Shown piece after piece: positions 1 to 9,368 of a stretch of DNA of 64,000 bases. Made by a program: the position numbers and the translations under genes. This DNA is from Pseudoalteromonas sp. OOF1S-7 (lineage in GTDB: Bacteria > Pseudomonadota > Gammaproteobacteria > Enterobacterales > Alteromonadaceae). A model generated the notes under the pieces. The model did no database searches, was not told the DNA's origin, and saw nothing but the letters and a program-made list of their open reading frames with translations. Location: NCBI RefSeq assembly GCF_022347765.1, contig NZ_JAKRFZ010000007.1, forward strand, positions 124,001 through 188,000. Reading direction: 5' to 3'. Within the stretch, counting starts at the first letter, position 1. Each line of letters opens with the position of its first letter.

Positions 1-2273
1 ATCTTCAGCTGTGCTGGCTGCTGATCCTGACAGTTGGTCCAGTTCACCAGTGCATCTGTGGCCTGCGACTCCGCCGTGGCTCGGATGATAAAGTAGAATG
101 GGGTCTGTGCCTGATGCAAACGCTCCAGTTCCTGCAAGCTGTAGCTGTCAAAGATAAAGTGATGCTCGGCGCGCTCCCTGAGTTGCTCATTACTCACCTC
201 ATAGCCGATATACTCTATCTTCTGACGCTGTTTAACATGCTGATAATCCACATCCCTGAGTTCCACCAGCTCAATAGTAAAGCGCACATCCCGTGCCGAG
301 GCTATGGAATTACAACAGCGTACGGTGAGGCAGGCATTGGTGAAGACCGTACGATCCACCGGCAAGTCCACATTCAGATCAAACGACATCTGGCCGTATA
401 CTATGTCGCCTTCAGCATCGAATCCCGACGCCAGCTTATCGGCCACTACCTTATCTTTGTATATGGTATTACAGGACAGCGGGCTCAGGGCGAGCTGCTG
501 TTCAGGTAACTGATAAACCAGCTCCAGGTTAGGCCGGTAATGCAGACCACTGCCAAATGAACCGTAGCCTATATCGAATTGCATCACCTGAGAGTCTTTG
601 CCCAAAGGTAATTTCTTTGGTCCCTGTAAACGTAGCAGCAAACGCTTTTGCTTTAACAGTTTGGCCAGTAAGCTGCGCTCAACGCCATTAAACAGCCATT
701 TCAGCCAGATCCCCTGAGTCAGTTTATCGGACTCTATGGTTTGTCCCAACGTATGCAAAGGCTTAGCATCAGCAATGGTATTGTAGTCATAGATGTCCTC
801 AAGCTGATCTGCATCGAGAATAGCCACAGACCACTCGCCATACTTTTCAATTTTGGCGGCTACCCGGTTCATCGGATAAATAAAAAACTGGGCGCTTAAG
901 ATCTGCGAGCCCTCCACGATACTACTGAGATCAAACTGCACCACGCCCATGCTGATCCCACGCTTTTTATCGACGCCAATAAACATGGAATTATAACCAA
1001 AGTGCTCTTTGTTTTTAGCCTGATTGTTCTGCGATAAATAGCCCACAGACTCGCGCGAAGGAAACAAAGTGCGGGCGCTTTCAGTCCGGCCCAGGCGGGT
1101 TTTTAGCCTCAGCTCGGGACTGAATGACGATTTAATTTTAGTGACCTTATCGACAGCACGAATGTTGTAAAAATAACTGTGCCCGCTACGTAGCTGACTA
1201 TCTGTAAACCCTAAAGTTTTAGTGATAGCCACCAGGGTTTCTTCACCGCACGGATTTTTGTTGTGCTGACTGCGATAGACTTCAAAATAAATGTCGTCCC
1301 TGTCCTCATACTGCCACTCCAGCTCTACACTGTCATGGGACACGGATTTAATGGTGAAGCCTTCAACCCGCTTAGGTGCCAATGGTGAGTAATTGATCGC
1401 CTCACTCAGCGCATATTGCACGGCCGGTATATTCTCGGCCACACTCTCGGACATATTTTTCATATAATCCGGAATGTTACGCGTGCCCACCTCCACCACA
1501 GTGGCGATGATCCCTTTACGATAATAATACTCGCGGCCACTGCCGTGGATCAGCTGAGCGGGCGGCTTGCCACGGTGGATCCCATACTGACGACCCGTGA
1601 CCTTTTTAATCTCGTGGTTCATGTTAGCGCATAACACATTCAGATCGGTGCCTTCGATCTCCACTTCATGATTAAACTTATGAGCAGGGAAAAAGACGTT
1701 ACCCTGGGAGTGATAATCCAGTGCAATGCGAATATTCTCGTGACTTTCCACAAAATCGCGAATGGCACAGGTTTCCGGTTCAGAAAAGGCATGAGGACCG
1801 CCATAGGTATTCGAGCCGGTATTCTGATTGCGCATAAACTTGGCATCAAAGTTACGGTTCAGGTCCACCCCAAAAGTACCATCGCCGTTGTTGCGTCGGT
1901 TCTTGCGCCAAAATGAAAAGTGGTTACGAGAGTACTCAAAGCCATCAGGGTTCAGACACGGCACCATATACAGAGTATTGCGGGTCAACGCATGTTGCAG
2001 CTTAGGGTTAAAGCGATAATTATCAATCACATACTGAACAAACTTCACTGCCAGTTCATTGCCTATCCACTCTCTGGCATGAATCGAGCCGGTATACAGT
2101 AGCGCTGGTTTATCATCAGCGTAGGTCACATCCAGGGAAATGGTCACCAGCATGATTGGTCGGCCTTCCCAGGTCTCACCAATACTTTGTAAACGGATCA
2201 AATGGGGATGCGCGCTCATGGCGCTTTGCAGGAACTCTATGGTGTCCTGATAGGACGCATATTGGATTTTCAT
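1..2273 (-). CDS. M14 zinc carboxypeptidase with FN3 and DNRLRE-like domains (partial, 3' end outside window)
   Basis: Read directly from the minus strand; the frame is open from an ATG at 2273 to the window edge, so the C-terminus is missing. The M14 signature is complete: zinc ligands H65 and E68 in SIHAREWIGNE, third ligand H188 in ALDYHSQG, substrate-binding N139-R140 in DLNRNF, and catalytic E261 in VVEVGTRN. A fibronectin-III-like domain follows (about 296-385), then a region resembling the DNRLRE/CBM96 beta-sandwich (about 395-590; FGYNSMFIGVDKKRG, VVQFDLSSI). There is no signal peptide, and an in-frame stop lies four codons before the ATG, so a cytosolic location is predicted; this is odd for these accessory domains. 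It is the last gene of a leftward operon with two ATP-grasp ligases, so it may trim what they add (inference). The Shine-Dalgarno sequence is weak. Confidence 0.88.
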   Translation of the reverse strand, partial: MKIQYASYQDTIEFLQSAMSAHPHLIRLQSIGETWEGRPIMLVTISLDVTYADDKPALLYTGSIHAREWIGNELAVKFVQYVIDNYRFNPKLQHALTRNTLYMVPCLNPDGFEYSRNHFSFWRKNRRNNGDGTFGVDLNRNFDAKFMRNQNTGSNTYGGPHAFSEPETCAIRDFVESHENIRIALDYHSQGNVFFPAHKFNHEVEIEGTDLNVLCANMNHEIKKVTGRQYGIHRGKPPAQLIHGSGREYYYRKGIIATVVEVGTRNIPDYMKNMSESVAENIPAVQYALSEAINYSPLAPKRVEGFTIKSVSHDSVELEWQYEDRDDIYFEVYRSQHNKNPCGEETLVAITKTLGFTDSQLRSGHSYFYNIRAVDKVTKIKSSFSPELRLKTRLGRTESARTLFPSRESVGYLSQNNQAKNKEHFGYNSMFIGVDKKRGISMGVVQFDLSSIVEGSQILSAQFFIYPMNRVAAKIEKYGEWSVAILDADQLEDIYDYNTIADAKPLHTLGQTIESDKLTQGIWLKWLFNGVERSLLAKLLKQKRLLLRLQGPKKLPLGKDSQVMQFDIGYGSFGSGLHYRPNLELVYQLPEQQLALSPLSCNTIYKDKVVADKLASGFDAEGDIVYGQMSFDLNVDLPVDRTVFTNACLTVRCCNSIASARDVRFTIELVELRDVDYQHVKQRQKIEYIGYEVSNEQLRERAEHHFIFDSYSLQELERLHQAQTPFYFIIRATAESQATDALVNWTNCQDQQPAQLK

Positions 2274-2310
2274 AGCGGTTGCTCAGTTGCAGAAAACGAT
2301 AAGCTATAAC

Positions 2311-2333
2311 CCGGATCAGATGGCCTGATCCGG
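2311..2333 (-). promoter_or_regulatory. Intercistronic hairpin in the ATP-grasp/M14 operon
   Basis: A perfect 9-bp inverted repeat, CCGGATCAG / CTGATCCGG with a 5-base loop, fills the 74-base gap between the ATP-grasp-HhH stop and the carboxypeptidase start. No U-run follows on the minus strand, so it is more likely a processing or partial-attenuation element than a full terminator. That role is inferred. Confidence 0.45.
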
Positions 2334-2347
2334 TACAGCAAGAAACA

Positions 2348-3742
2348 CTAATGTGTAGTCATTCCAGGCGGCATCACTTGTTGCCAGTGTGCCACAATCT
2401 TTTCCAGTTTCTTGTCCTTCAGGTTTTTCACCACACACAGTTGCTGCGGCTCAGTATTCAGGGCTTCAACGACGCCGTGTGCACCAAACGTCGACATGAT
2501 CTCATCGATCATCTTGTCGCCAATGCCTTTCACCTGAGCCAGGATCTCCCGGATCTGCGCCTCATCAAACATCGGAGCCGGATAGCTGTTTAGCTCCATG
2601 CCCGCCTGCTCATCGCTGCCCGGAATGGGTTGCAGGGCTTTGGCCTGTGCCGATTTAGCCTGCAGCACGAAGTTATCCTGCAGGTTCCAGATCTCGCTTG
2701 GCCACTCTTCGATGCGTTGATGCTGGGTATCGAGAATTGGAAACTGTTGTTCATCCATGCCGTGGAAAGTCTCGCCGCAGTCCTGACTCGGTGTGTAACT
2801 GGAAAAACCAATGTGGCGCATAGTGCGCAGCAAGCGTGAATCGATTTTGCCCAGCTCTTCCCAGTTATACAGCGGGATGCTCGGCTTACGGAAATGGCCG
2901 TCCGACAGTAACCACATCAGATACTGACCGATCCAGTCACGAATATACGGAAACGCCGCAAAGGCGGTGGCACATTCCAGGATCCTGAGCTTGCCATCTT
3001 TGCCCAGTGCAATGTCGCAGGCCCAGTATTCTGCATTGGCCGCTTTCGACGCGGCAGTCGCCAGCTTCAGGACCGACTTAGGTACCGCCTGATAGTCCAT
3101 ACTGCCCCCCTGGCTGGTGTTGGTCAGCCACTCCCCTTCCGGGGGACGACGCCAGAACGCACACACTGGCTTATGACCCACCAGCATGACACGAATGTCT
3201 GCTTCCATAGGCACAAAATCTTGTACATAGGCCGGGTAGTATTTTTTCTCCGCCAGCAGCGCCATCGCTTCGTCGTAATTGTCCACTTTGTGGACAAAGT
3301 AGCCGCCATAGTTGGACGGGCCATAAGAGCGCTTAATGATCTTCGGATAACTGGCCTGACTGAGGTAGCGTTTGGCTTTTTCCGGGACATAGAAGATTTC
3401 GGTATGTGGTGCCGGCAGTTTGTATTTGCGGCAAAAATGGGTCACGTTCTCTTTTGACTTGTTAGAGAACTGGCTGTCCAGCGAGGGCAAAAAACGCACA
3501 TGCGGCAAGGCACGCGCGATTTCACGAAACGTTTCGTAGGCCGTCGCGGGAATATTACCGATCAGCACATCGATTTGCTTGCGCTTCACTTCGGCAATAA
3601 AACGCGCTTTGTCATTGCCCCAGTGATATACCACAGTTTCGATTTTGTCTGGCCAACCTTTGAAGTTGGATTTGTCAAAAAAGCGTAAGACGTAATCCAG
3701 ATAGAGAAGTCCAATCTTTGGGAGTTTGGGTTTTGCAGTCAT
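2348..3742 (-). CDS. ATP-grasp ligase (RimK/COG0189-like) fused to a C-terminal helix-hairpin-helix domain
   Basis: 464 aa from the ATG at 3742, preceded by AAGGTGG. A longer frame to 3829 would overlap the upstream gene and has no ribosome site. An N-terminal pre-ATP-grasp region (KIGLLYLDYVLRFF) leads into an ATP-grasp fold: PKIIKRSYGPSNYGG is the likely ATP-binding loop, YVQDFVPMEADIRVMLVG the central strand, TNTSQGGSM a RimK-like motif, and ACDIALGKDG with ILECATAF a likely metal-binding end in which the usual E-x-N reads E-x-A. The last 65 residues (VKGIGDKMIDEIMSTFG) look like a RecD2/UvrC-type helix-hairpin-helix. ATP-grasp enzymes join a carboxylate to an amine or thiol using ATP; the substrate cannot be read here. 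It lies between a RimK-like ligase and a carboxypeptidase on the same strand. Confidence 0.8.
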   Translation of the reverse strand: MTAKPKLPKIGLLYLDYVLRFFDKSNFKGWPDKIETVVYHWGNDKARFIAEVKRKQIDVLIGNIPATAYETFREIARALPHVRFLPSLDSQFSNKSKENVTHFCRKYKLPAPHTEIFYVPEKAKRYLSQASYPKIIKRSYGPSNYGGYFVHKVDNYDEAMALLAEKKYYPAYVQDFVPMEADIRVMLVGHKPVCAFWRRPPEGEWLTNTSQGGSMDYQAVPKSVLKLATAASKAANAEYWACDIALGKDGKLRILECATAFAAFPYIRDWIGQYLMWLLSDGHFRKPSIPLYNWEELGKIDSRLLRTMRHIGFSSYTPSQDCGETFHGMDEQQFPILDTQHQRIEEWPSEIWNLQDNFVLQAKSAQAKALQPIPGSDEQAGMELNSYPAPMFDEAQIREILAQVKGIGDKMIDEIMSTFGAHGVVEALNTEPQQLCVVKNLKDKKLEKIVAHWQQVMPPGMTTH

Positions 3743-3800
3743 TGCTCGGGCCACCTTGGCAAAATTAATGGGTTGGTAAAATAACTCTGTGCTCTGGCCA

Positions 3801-4748
3801 TCAGGCCACTTTGTGCGTGTGCAGCGCATTGTGTTGCGTTGCAGTGCGCTCGATCAGCTCCACCATGGCATCGATCTTGGCCTGGTTAAAATTGATCCCC
3901 AGCGCTTCTTGTTCTGGCGTGGCAAAGGCCGGAATGGTGTTGACTTCCAGCACCACATACTCCTCACGCTCGCGGTCATAGATCAGATCCACACCCGCAA
4001 TTTCCAGACCTAAGGTACTGGCAGCGCGCAGCGCCAGCTCAACCACTTCGTTGTCGGGCTCGCGAACAAACACCGAACCGCCACTGGTGATATTGGTTTT
4101 CCAGTCATCCTTCGGGGCCTTGCGGCCATAGCAACCAACAAACTTGCCATCCACCACATCAATGCGGTAATCGGTGTTGTCGTAGTCAATAAAGCGCTCA
4201 ACGTAGAAATAACGCAAGTCGGTGCGGCTCAAAAACGGCAGCAGCATGTCCAGCGCCTGTTCACTGTCGATTTTGACAATGCCAACACCACCCCAGCCAT
4301 CGGTGGGTTTGTAGATCAGCTTGCCACCAAAATCCCGCAGTGCCTGCTTTAACCCGTCCATGTCGTTTTTGTGGCACAAACGATAATCCGCCGTGCAGAT
4401 CCCCTGGCTGTTCAACAAATGCGACGTGCGAAATTTATCTTCCGCCAGTGCAAACGCGTCGTAATTATTCAGCGTTGGAATGGCCTGGCTCAGCGCCTGA
4501 TAGAGATACACCTGAAACTGAGTTTGCTGACCCGCGTTGTAACTTAAAAACGCATCCAGCTGCTCCATCACCACGCCGTTACAGCTGATCTGGCCGTCCT
4601 TTGCCCGGGCATCGCGCAAGTTGAGCCCGGTACTGGTCTGGATCCCGCGCTCTGCCAGCGCATGAACCAGGCGCTGCTCTATCTCGCGCCCTCCCCCATT
4701 TTCGTACATCCAGATGCCAACGTGCGGTGCCGTGACTGAGCGTGTCAT
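3801..4748 (-). CDS. RimK-like ATP-grasp ligase
   Basis: 315 aa from the ATG at 4748, which has a strong AAGGAG site 9 bases upstream; the frame is open to 4871 but nothing supports the longer form. Motifs of the RimK/glutathione-synthetase ATP-grasp group are clear: LIYKPTDGWGGVGIVKI (nucleotide loop), DYRIDVVDGKFVGCYGRKA, DWKTNITSGGSV (the RimK-type R/K-x-N-x-x-x-GG segment), AGVDLIYDRE and VLEVNTIPAF (metal-binding E and N). RimK adds glutamates to the C-terminus of ribosomal protein S6, but this context, a second ATP-grasp gene and two peptidases, suggests a different amide product. First gene of the leftward operon and divergent from the M20 peptidase. Family assignment is firm; substrate unknown. 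Confidence 0.87.
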   Translation of the reverse strand: MTRSVTAPHVGIWMYENGGGREIEQRLVHALAERGIQTSTGLNLRDARAKDGQISCNGVVMEQLDAFLSYNAGQQTQFQVYLYQALSQAIPTLNNYDAFALAEDKFRTSHLLNSQGICTADYRLCHKNDMDGLKQALRDFGGKLIYKPTDGWGGVGIVKIDSEQALDMLLPFLSRTDLRYFYVERFIDYDNTDYRIDVVDGKFVGCYGRKAPKDDWKTNITSGGSVFVREPDNEVVELALRAASTLGLEIAGVDLIYDREREEYVVLEVNTIPAFATPEQEALGINFNQAKIDAMVELIERTATQHNALHTHKVA

Positions 4749-4936
4749 AAAGTGTCTCCTTGGTCCTTGAACAGGTGCATAAGATTTGGTCAGGAAGGCT
4801 ATTTTACAGGGCACTGTGTGACAGATTTTTGATCGTTTTTCTGTACCTATCAGGATCCAAAAACTGTTCATAATTCCGTCACCCCACTGTCATCGAAAAT
4901 CGCCACGATGGGCCAAAATTACCGCAGGGACCTGTT

Positions 4937-6067
4937 ATGGATAGTCTGGACTTTAATGAACTCGCGTCTTTAATTCGTTGTAATTCTTACAGTAAACATA
5001 AAGCTGGTGTGGATGAGCACGGCGAACAGATGATTGAACTGGCAGCGCCGCTGGGCTATACGCTCACCCGTTATCAAAGAGAACATATTGGCGATCATTT
5101 GCTGCTGCGTGCGCCCAGAGGGGCTGGTAAACAGATCCTTTTACTGGGCCATCTGGATACCGTCTATCCCCCCGACACCTTTGTCGAATTCAGTCAGGAT
5201 GAAGAGTGCGTTTATGGTCCTGGCGTGTGCGATATGAAAGGCGGCAACTGGGTTGCACTGAATGCATTGCGTCAGCTCAAGCGCACCTATGGCAAGCTCC
5301 ATAACATTGACTGGCTGCTGGTCAGCGATGAAGAAATTGGCAGCGACGACAGCAAAGCACTGACCACTAAAATCGCCAAACAGTATGATGCCTGCCTGGT
5401 GTTTGAAGCCGCCGGTAAAAATCACGAACTGGTGGTGGCCCGCAAAGGCATTGCTACCTATACCATTACTATCACAGGTAAAGCGGCCCATGCCGGCAAC
5501 CATTACCGGGATGGGATTGATGCGAACTTTGCACTGGCAAACATGCTGATGGAAATGTCGGCCCTGACCGACCTGAAACGGGGCAGCACCGTCAATGTGG
5601 GCAAAATCCAGGGCGGCATTGGTGCCAACACCATTTCCCCTTCGGCCACTATGGTAGTAGAAGCACGCTTTACCAAAGCCTCTGAGCAGCAGCGTTTACT
5701 CGAAGGTATAGAGAACATCTGTCTGGCCATTGAAGTGACTGGGGTGTCGGTCAAATTAGAAGGGGGTCTGCAACGTGGCGTTATGGCCCCGACAGACAAA
5801 CAATCGGCTTTACTGAGTGAGATCAATGAGATCCTGGGCTATGAGCTGCCAGTGGAACATCGCGGTGGGGTATCCGATGCCAACACGGCCGCTGCCACCG
5901 GTACACCAACGTTAGATGGCTTTGGCCCCTATGGTGACGGGGACCACACCATTCACGAGCGGGCACTCAAGTCCAGTTTTGCACTGCGCATTGCTCAGGT
6001 CACCCAGATCCTGGCTAGTCTGTGCTATCAGGCCGAGCCCCTGCCTGCACTTAGCGGCAGCGACTAA
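4937..6067 (+). CDS. M20 family metallopeptidase (glutamate carboxypeptidase/CPG2-like)
   Basis: 376 aa, with CAGGGA ahead of the ATG. M20 hallmarks: LLGHLDTV (metal ligand H72 and D74), [10 protein letters not shown] (bridging D99), SDEEIGS (E132 general base, E133 ligand), a dimerisation-domain segment with [12 protein letters not shown], and a C-terminal [12 protein letters not shown] with a metal-ligand histidine. This arrangement is typical of the CPG2 group, which removes C-terminal glutamate or related residues from amide-linked substrates. No signal peptide, so probably cytosolic. It is divergent from the ATP-grasp operon, and its stop codon overlaps the stop of mutM by 4 bases. The specificity is inferred from subfamily resemblance only. 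Confidence 0.88.
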   Translation: MDSLDFNELASLIRCNSYSKHKAGVDEHGEQMIELAAPLGYTLTRYQREHIGDHLLLRAPRGAGKQILLLGHLDTVYPPDTFVEFSQDEECVYGPGVCDMKGGNWVALNALRQLKRTYGKLHNIDWLLVSDEEIGSDDSKALTTKIAKQYDACLVFEAAGKNHELVVARKGIATYTITITGKAAHAGNHYRDGIDANFALANMLMEMSALTDLKRGSTVNVGKIQGGIGANTISPSATMVVEARFTKASEQQRLLEGIENICLAIEVTGVSVKLEGGLQRGVMAPTDKQSALLSEINEILGYELPVEHRGGVSDANTAAATGTPTLDGFGPYGDGDHTIHERALKSSFALRIAQVTQILASLCYQAEPLPALSGSD

Positions 6068-6873
6068 CGCTGACACTGAGGACAGTAGACGGTGCTGCGC
6101 TGACCCAGGCGGATCTCTTTCAGCGTGGTCTCACAGCTGACACAGGGTTCGCCTTTACGCCCATAGACCAGCAGCTCCTGGGCAAAGTAGCCCGGCTTAC
6201 CGTCACTTTGTGCAAAGTCTTTGAGGGTAGTCCCCCCCTGTTTAATGGCACTTGCCAGCGTCTCTTTGATGATTGGCGTCAGGCGCTGATAACGCTGTAA
6301 CGAGACTTTCCCCGCTTCCCGTTTGGGGTGGATCCCGGCTTTAAACAAGGACTCATTAGCATAGATATTACCGACCCCGACAACCACCTGATTGTCCATA
6401 ATAAACTGTTTGATTGCCACCTTTTTACCGCGACTGGCTGCATATAAGTGCTCGGCGGTAAACGCCTCCGTGAGCGGCTCCGGCCCCAGTTTTGCAAATA
6501 CGCTGTGCTCCTCAGTGACCCCTTGCCACAGGCAGGCACCAAAACGGCGGGGATCGTTGAGACGCAATGCCAGCCCGTTGGCAAAATGAAATTCTATGTG
6601 GTCATGCTTTTTGAGTGGCGTATCCTGCGCCACAACGCGCAGGTTGCCCGACATGCCCAGGTGTAAGATGGCCGTACCCTGCGGACTTTCCAGCAGCAAA
6701 TATTTTGCCCGCCGTTTCACGGCACTGATAACCTGCCCTTCTAACAGGCTGATCTGCTCTGGGACCGGCCAGCGTAACTGACGCTGATGCACAATCACTT
6801 TGCTGACATTTTGATGCTTGATATGGGGTTCGATGCCTAAACGGCTCACTTCTACTTCGGGTAATTCTGGCAT
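6064..6873 (-). CDS. mutM: Formamidopyrimidine-DNA glycosylase
   Basis: 269 aa, the usual Fpg length. The enzyme excises 8-oxoguanine and ring-opened purines and nicks the abasic site. The N-terminus [11 protein letters not shown] holds the catalytic proline and glutamate exposed after Met removal. The H2TH region ([15 protein letters not shown]) and C-terminal zinc finger ([24 protein letters not shown]) are intact. The start codon overlaps the stop of the upstream membrane-protein gene by one base (TAATG), implying translational coupling. Convergent with the M20 gene. Confidence 0.97.
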   Translation of the reverse strand: MPELPEVEVSRLGIEPHIKHQNVSKVIVHQRQLRWPVPEQISLLEGQVISAVKRRAKYLLLESPQGTAILHLGMSGNLRVVAQDTPLKKHDHIEFHFANGLALRLNDPRRFGACLWQGVTEEHSVFAKLGPEPLTEAFTAEHLYAASRGKKVAIKQFIMDNQVVVGVGNIYANESLFKAGIHPKREAGKVSLQRYQRLTPIIKETLASAIKQGGTTLKDFAQSDGKPGYFAQELLVYGRKGEPCVSCETTLKEIRLGQRSTVYCPQCQR

Positions 6874-7361
6874 TATTTCAACTCAATAGGGGCAAATAAC
6901 TGTTGTGCCTGTGTTTTGTCCACACTAAACCAACGCTGTGATTGTCTGGCAAAAAGATAATAGCTTTGCTGTTGCTGATACAGCTGAAAACTCACCGGCA
7001 GTTCACTGCCTGCCAGCCAGAACTGGGCAACACTCAGCGCAGCACTGCCCGGCAAGCCGGGGTTTTCAGTCAGGGTCAGCTCACTTTCCTGCCACCGGGT
7101 GATCAACGCTTCCAATTCAGCGGGTTGCGCCTGCCAGGCGGCATCCTTATCGGCACTGAGCCGCCAGGAGGTGCCAATGCGCTCAATCTTATAACCGGGA
7201 AACCCCAGTGCCAGCACAAAACTTTGTTGCTCAAAAAGCGGCATACTGCCCAGCTCTTCTGTCGGCGGATTGATTTTCTGATGAATACCGTTAAGAAAAA
7301 AGATCATGATCAACATAGAGAAGATCACTACATTGTTCCAGGCCTTACGGCTCAAACGCAT
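6873..7361 (-). CDS. Hypothetical membrane-anchored protein coupled to mutM
   Basis: 162 aa, family not recognised. One N-terminal transmembrane helix ([16 protein letters not shown], about residues 11-26) is followed by a soluble domain of roughly 130 residues, presumably periplasmic, with alternating strand-like segments ([34 protein letters not shown]). No cysteine pairs, lipobox or catalytic motif is visible. Its stop overlaps the mutM start by one base, so the two are probably made together. A role in DNA repair should not be assumed from this arrangement. Confidence 0.75.
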   Translation of the reverse strand: MRLSRKAWNNVVIFSMLIMIFFLNGIHQKINPPTEELGSMPLFEQQSFVLALGFPGYKIERIGTSWRLSADKDAAWQAQPAELEALITRWQESELTLTENPGLPGSAALSVAQFWLAGSELPVSFQLYQQQQSYYLFARQSQRWFSVDKTQAQQLFAPIELK

Positions 7362-7442
7362 AACTGCTCCAGTGCTTGTTTACCCGTAATACAGCGGGTT
7401 AATGAGGCATAAATCATATCCCGCACTGGGTGTTAAGTACAC

Positions 7443-9086
7443 TCAGATGCGAAAGAAGCCAATATTTTTACTCAATACGCCGGACATTTCCGACAGTTTC
7501 CTGGTGGCCTGCTTGTTGTCATTCAGCGCACTCATGGCATCCTGAGCGGCTTCGGTGATCTCTTCCATGTTCGAGGCCACCTCATTGATGGCCGACGCCT
7601 GCTGCTGCGCTACGTTAACGACTTCTCCCACCTGAGACAGGGAGTTTTGTGCCTGGGTATCTATTTGCTCCAGCAGCTCAGTGGCTTCAAATGTCAGCGT
7701 CCGGCCATGTTCAACCTGGGGCTGGGTTTTTTCCATGGCCGCCACGGTTGCAGAGGTTTCACTTTGTACTTCCCGGATCATGGTTTCAATCTGATCTGTG
7801 GCTTCAAAAGTTCTGCGTGCCAGTTGCCGCACTTCGTCTGCCACCACTGCAAAGCCGCGCCCGGACTCTCCGGCCCGTGCGGCTTCAATAGCCGCATTCA
7901 GCGCCAGCAGGTTGGTCTGTTCTGAGATCCCGCTGATCACGTTGGCGATGCCGCCGATCTGCTTAGTCTGCTCCGCCAGTTTTTGAATTTGCGACACCGT
8001 GCCATCCACCGTTTGCGCTATGGTATCCATCGCCTCTGCGGTATTACGAATTGCCTGGCGTCCCTGATCAGCAAAGCTGACAGTTTGCGTTGAGTTTTCT
8101 TCCGTTTGCCTGGCGATATCACTCACCCGCATCATATTTTCTCGTAATGAGTCGAGCATTCTGGCGGTATTACTGGTGGCCTCAGCCTGATGTTGTGCAG
8201 CATCATATATCTCACCGGACGCTCCCGTCACGGTACTGGCCTGCACAGATAGCTGCTCAGACACCTCTTTGATACTGGTGACGATCCGGGTTAATTCACC
8301 AGACATCCTGCATACGGAATCCAGCATGCTATCCGGATAGTTGGTGTCAACCTGAACGGTGAGGTCGCCCCCCGCAATCCGCGTTACAGCCGCCGCGGCA
8401 TCCTGAGGTTCGCCCCCCAGTGAGCGCTGGAAACTACGCTCTATGGCCCAGCCCACCAGTACACTGATTGCCACGGCAATAAAGGTAAACCACAGCATCA
8501 GCTGAGAAAACCCACCTGCGGCATCGCGCGCAGCCGGGGTCAGTGTTTGGTTTTGCTGTTCCTGATAGTCAATAAATTCATTGATCACGTTAAGCCAGCT
8601 GATAAAGGCCGGACGCGCTTCATCCAGTACCAGAGCATCAACGCTCTGAGCTGATTTTTTATTACTCAGTATGGTGCGGATCAGGGGCAGTGTTTTCGCT
8701 TCTATCCGTTTAATCCGGGTGAGTATCTCACGCTCCTGAGCGCTAAAATGACCACCTGAGTTGATCATTTGCGTCATTTTAGCATCGGAGTCCTGATAGA
8801 AACGTGCAAGTTGCTCTATTTCACGTTCATATTCAGCAATTTCGGACGGGCTTCTGGCAATCGCGACATCTCGAATAGCTATCGCTCTGTCATGTACACT
8901 ACCCCGAAAATTAATGGCATAACGTTGCTTGACCGAGTTAACGTCGGTGATCTCGGTTAATGTCTGATCAATAAAGGTCACCCGATTACTGCCAATAATG
9001 GTCATCACGACCAATAATGCCAGCGCAATACCAAACCCGACCACCAATCGGCTTTTAACCGTTAACCCCATTAACCACTGCACCAT
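7443..9086 (-). CDS. Methyl-accepting chemotaxis protein
   Basis: 547 aa from the ATG at 9086, which has GGAGG six bases upstream; the ATG at 9110 lacks this. TM1 (about 13-33) is followed by a periplasmic four-helix-bundle ligand domain (about 35-190), TM2 ([17 protein letters not shown]), a HAMP linker ([14 protein letters not shown]) and a long coiled-coil signalling domain. The CheA/CheW contact tip [19 protein letters not shown] is canonical. The C-terminus ends NIGFFRI with no NWETF-type CheR tether, so adaptation would need help from other receptors or rely on direct CheR binding. No chemotaxis operon is nearby; it is a stand-alone transducer with unknown ligand. Confidence 0.95.
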   Translation of the reverse strand: MVQWLMGLTVKSRLVVGFGIALALLVVMTIIGSNRVTFIDQTLTEITDVNSVKQRYAINFRGSVHDRAIAIRDVAIARSPSEIAEYEREIEQLARFYQDSDAKMTQMINSGGHFSAQEREILTRIKRIEAKTLPLIRTILSNKKSAQSVDALVLDEARPAFISWLNVINEFIDYQEQQNQTLTPAARDAAGGFSQLMLWFTFIAVAISVLVGWAIERSFQRSLGGEPQDAAAAVTRIAGGDLTVQVDTNYPDSMLDSVCRMSGELTRIVTSIKEVSEQLSVQASTVTGASGEIYDAAQHQAEATSNTARMLDSLRENMMRVSDIARQTEENSTQTVSFADQGRQAIRNTAEAMDTIAQTVDGTVSQIQKLAEQTKQIGGIANVISGISEQTNLLALNAAIEAARAGESGRGFAVVADEVRQLARRTFEATDQIETMIREVQSETSATVAAMEKTQPQVEHGRTLTFEATELLEQIDTQAQNSLSQVGEVVNVAQQQASAINEVASNMEEITEAAQDAMSALNDNKQATRKLSEMSGVLSKNIGFFRI

Positions 9087-9122
9087 AGCGTGCCTCCATG
9101 ATAGCAACATACTGAAAGTTCA

Positions 9123-9151
9123 AAGTTAGTCGCAGGATAGCAAGCTGTAAA
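9123..9151 (-). promoter_or_regulatory. Possible promoter of the chemoreceptor gene
   Basis: On the minus strand TTTACA (9146-9151) and TAACTT (9123-9128) are separated by 17 bases, a moderate sigma-70 match just upstream of the receptor start at 9086. A sigma-28 promoter, common for chemoreceptors, was not found. Confidence 0.35.
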
Positions 9152-9262
9152 GTAGATAAAACGAATCACCATGATTGATAAAACAGTTGGTTGCTGTGTG
9201 CAAATACGCACAAAAACCCGCTCACGCTGGAACTCTAATAGGGATTCATGCGTGAACTACCC

Positions 9263-9291
9263 TTATCTCATACGGATGAGCAATGTATAAT
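9263..9291 (+). promoter_or_regulatory. Putative sigma-70 promoter for the TonB-C-like gene
   Basis: A perfect TATAAT at 9286-9291 with TTATCT at 9263-9268 (spacing 17) sits 78 bases before the start codon at 9369. A 7-bp imperfect hairpin (GCCTGAC / GTTAGGC) lies just downstream in the leader. Confidence 0.5.
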
Positions 9292-9368
9292 TTGCACTCC
9301 GCCTGACCTACTTAGTTAGGCGCAATGCTCTGATATGGTTGTCGGAGCCAGAAACGGGAATACTCACA

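Noticed and set aside
114..509. Plus-strand 131-codon frame
   Set aside because: Antisense to the M14 carboxypeptidase, whose catalytic motifs are all in the opposite frame; no ribosome site.
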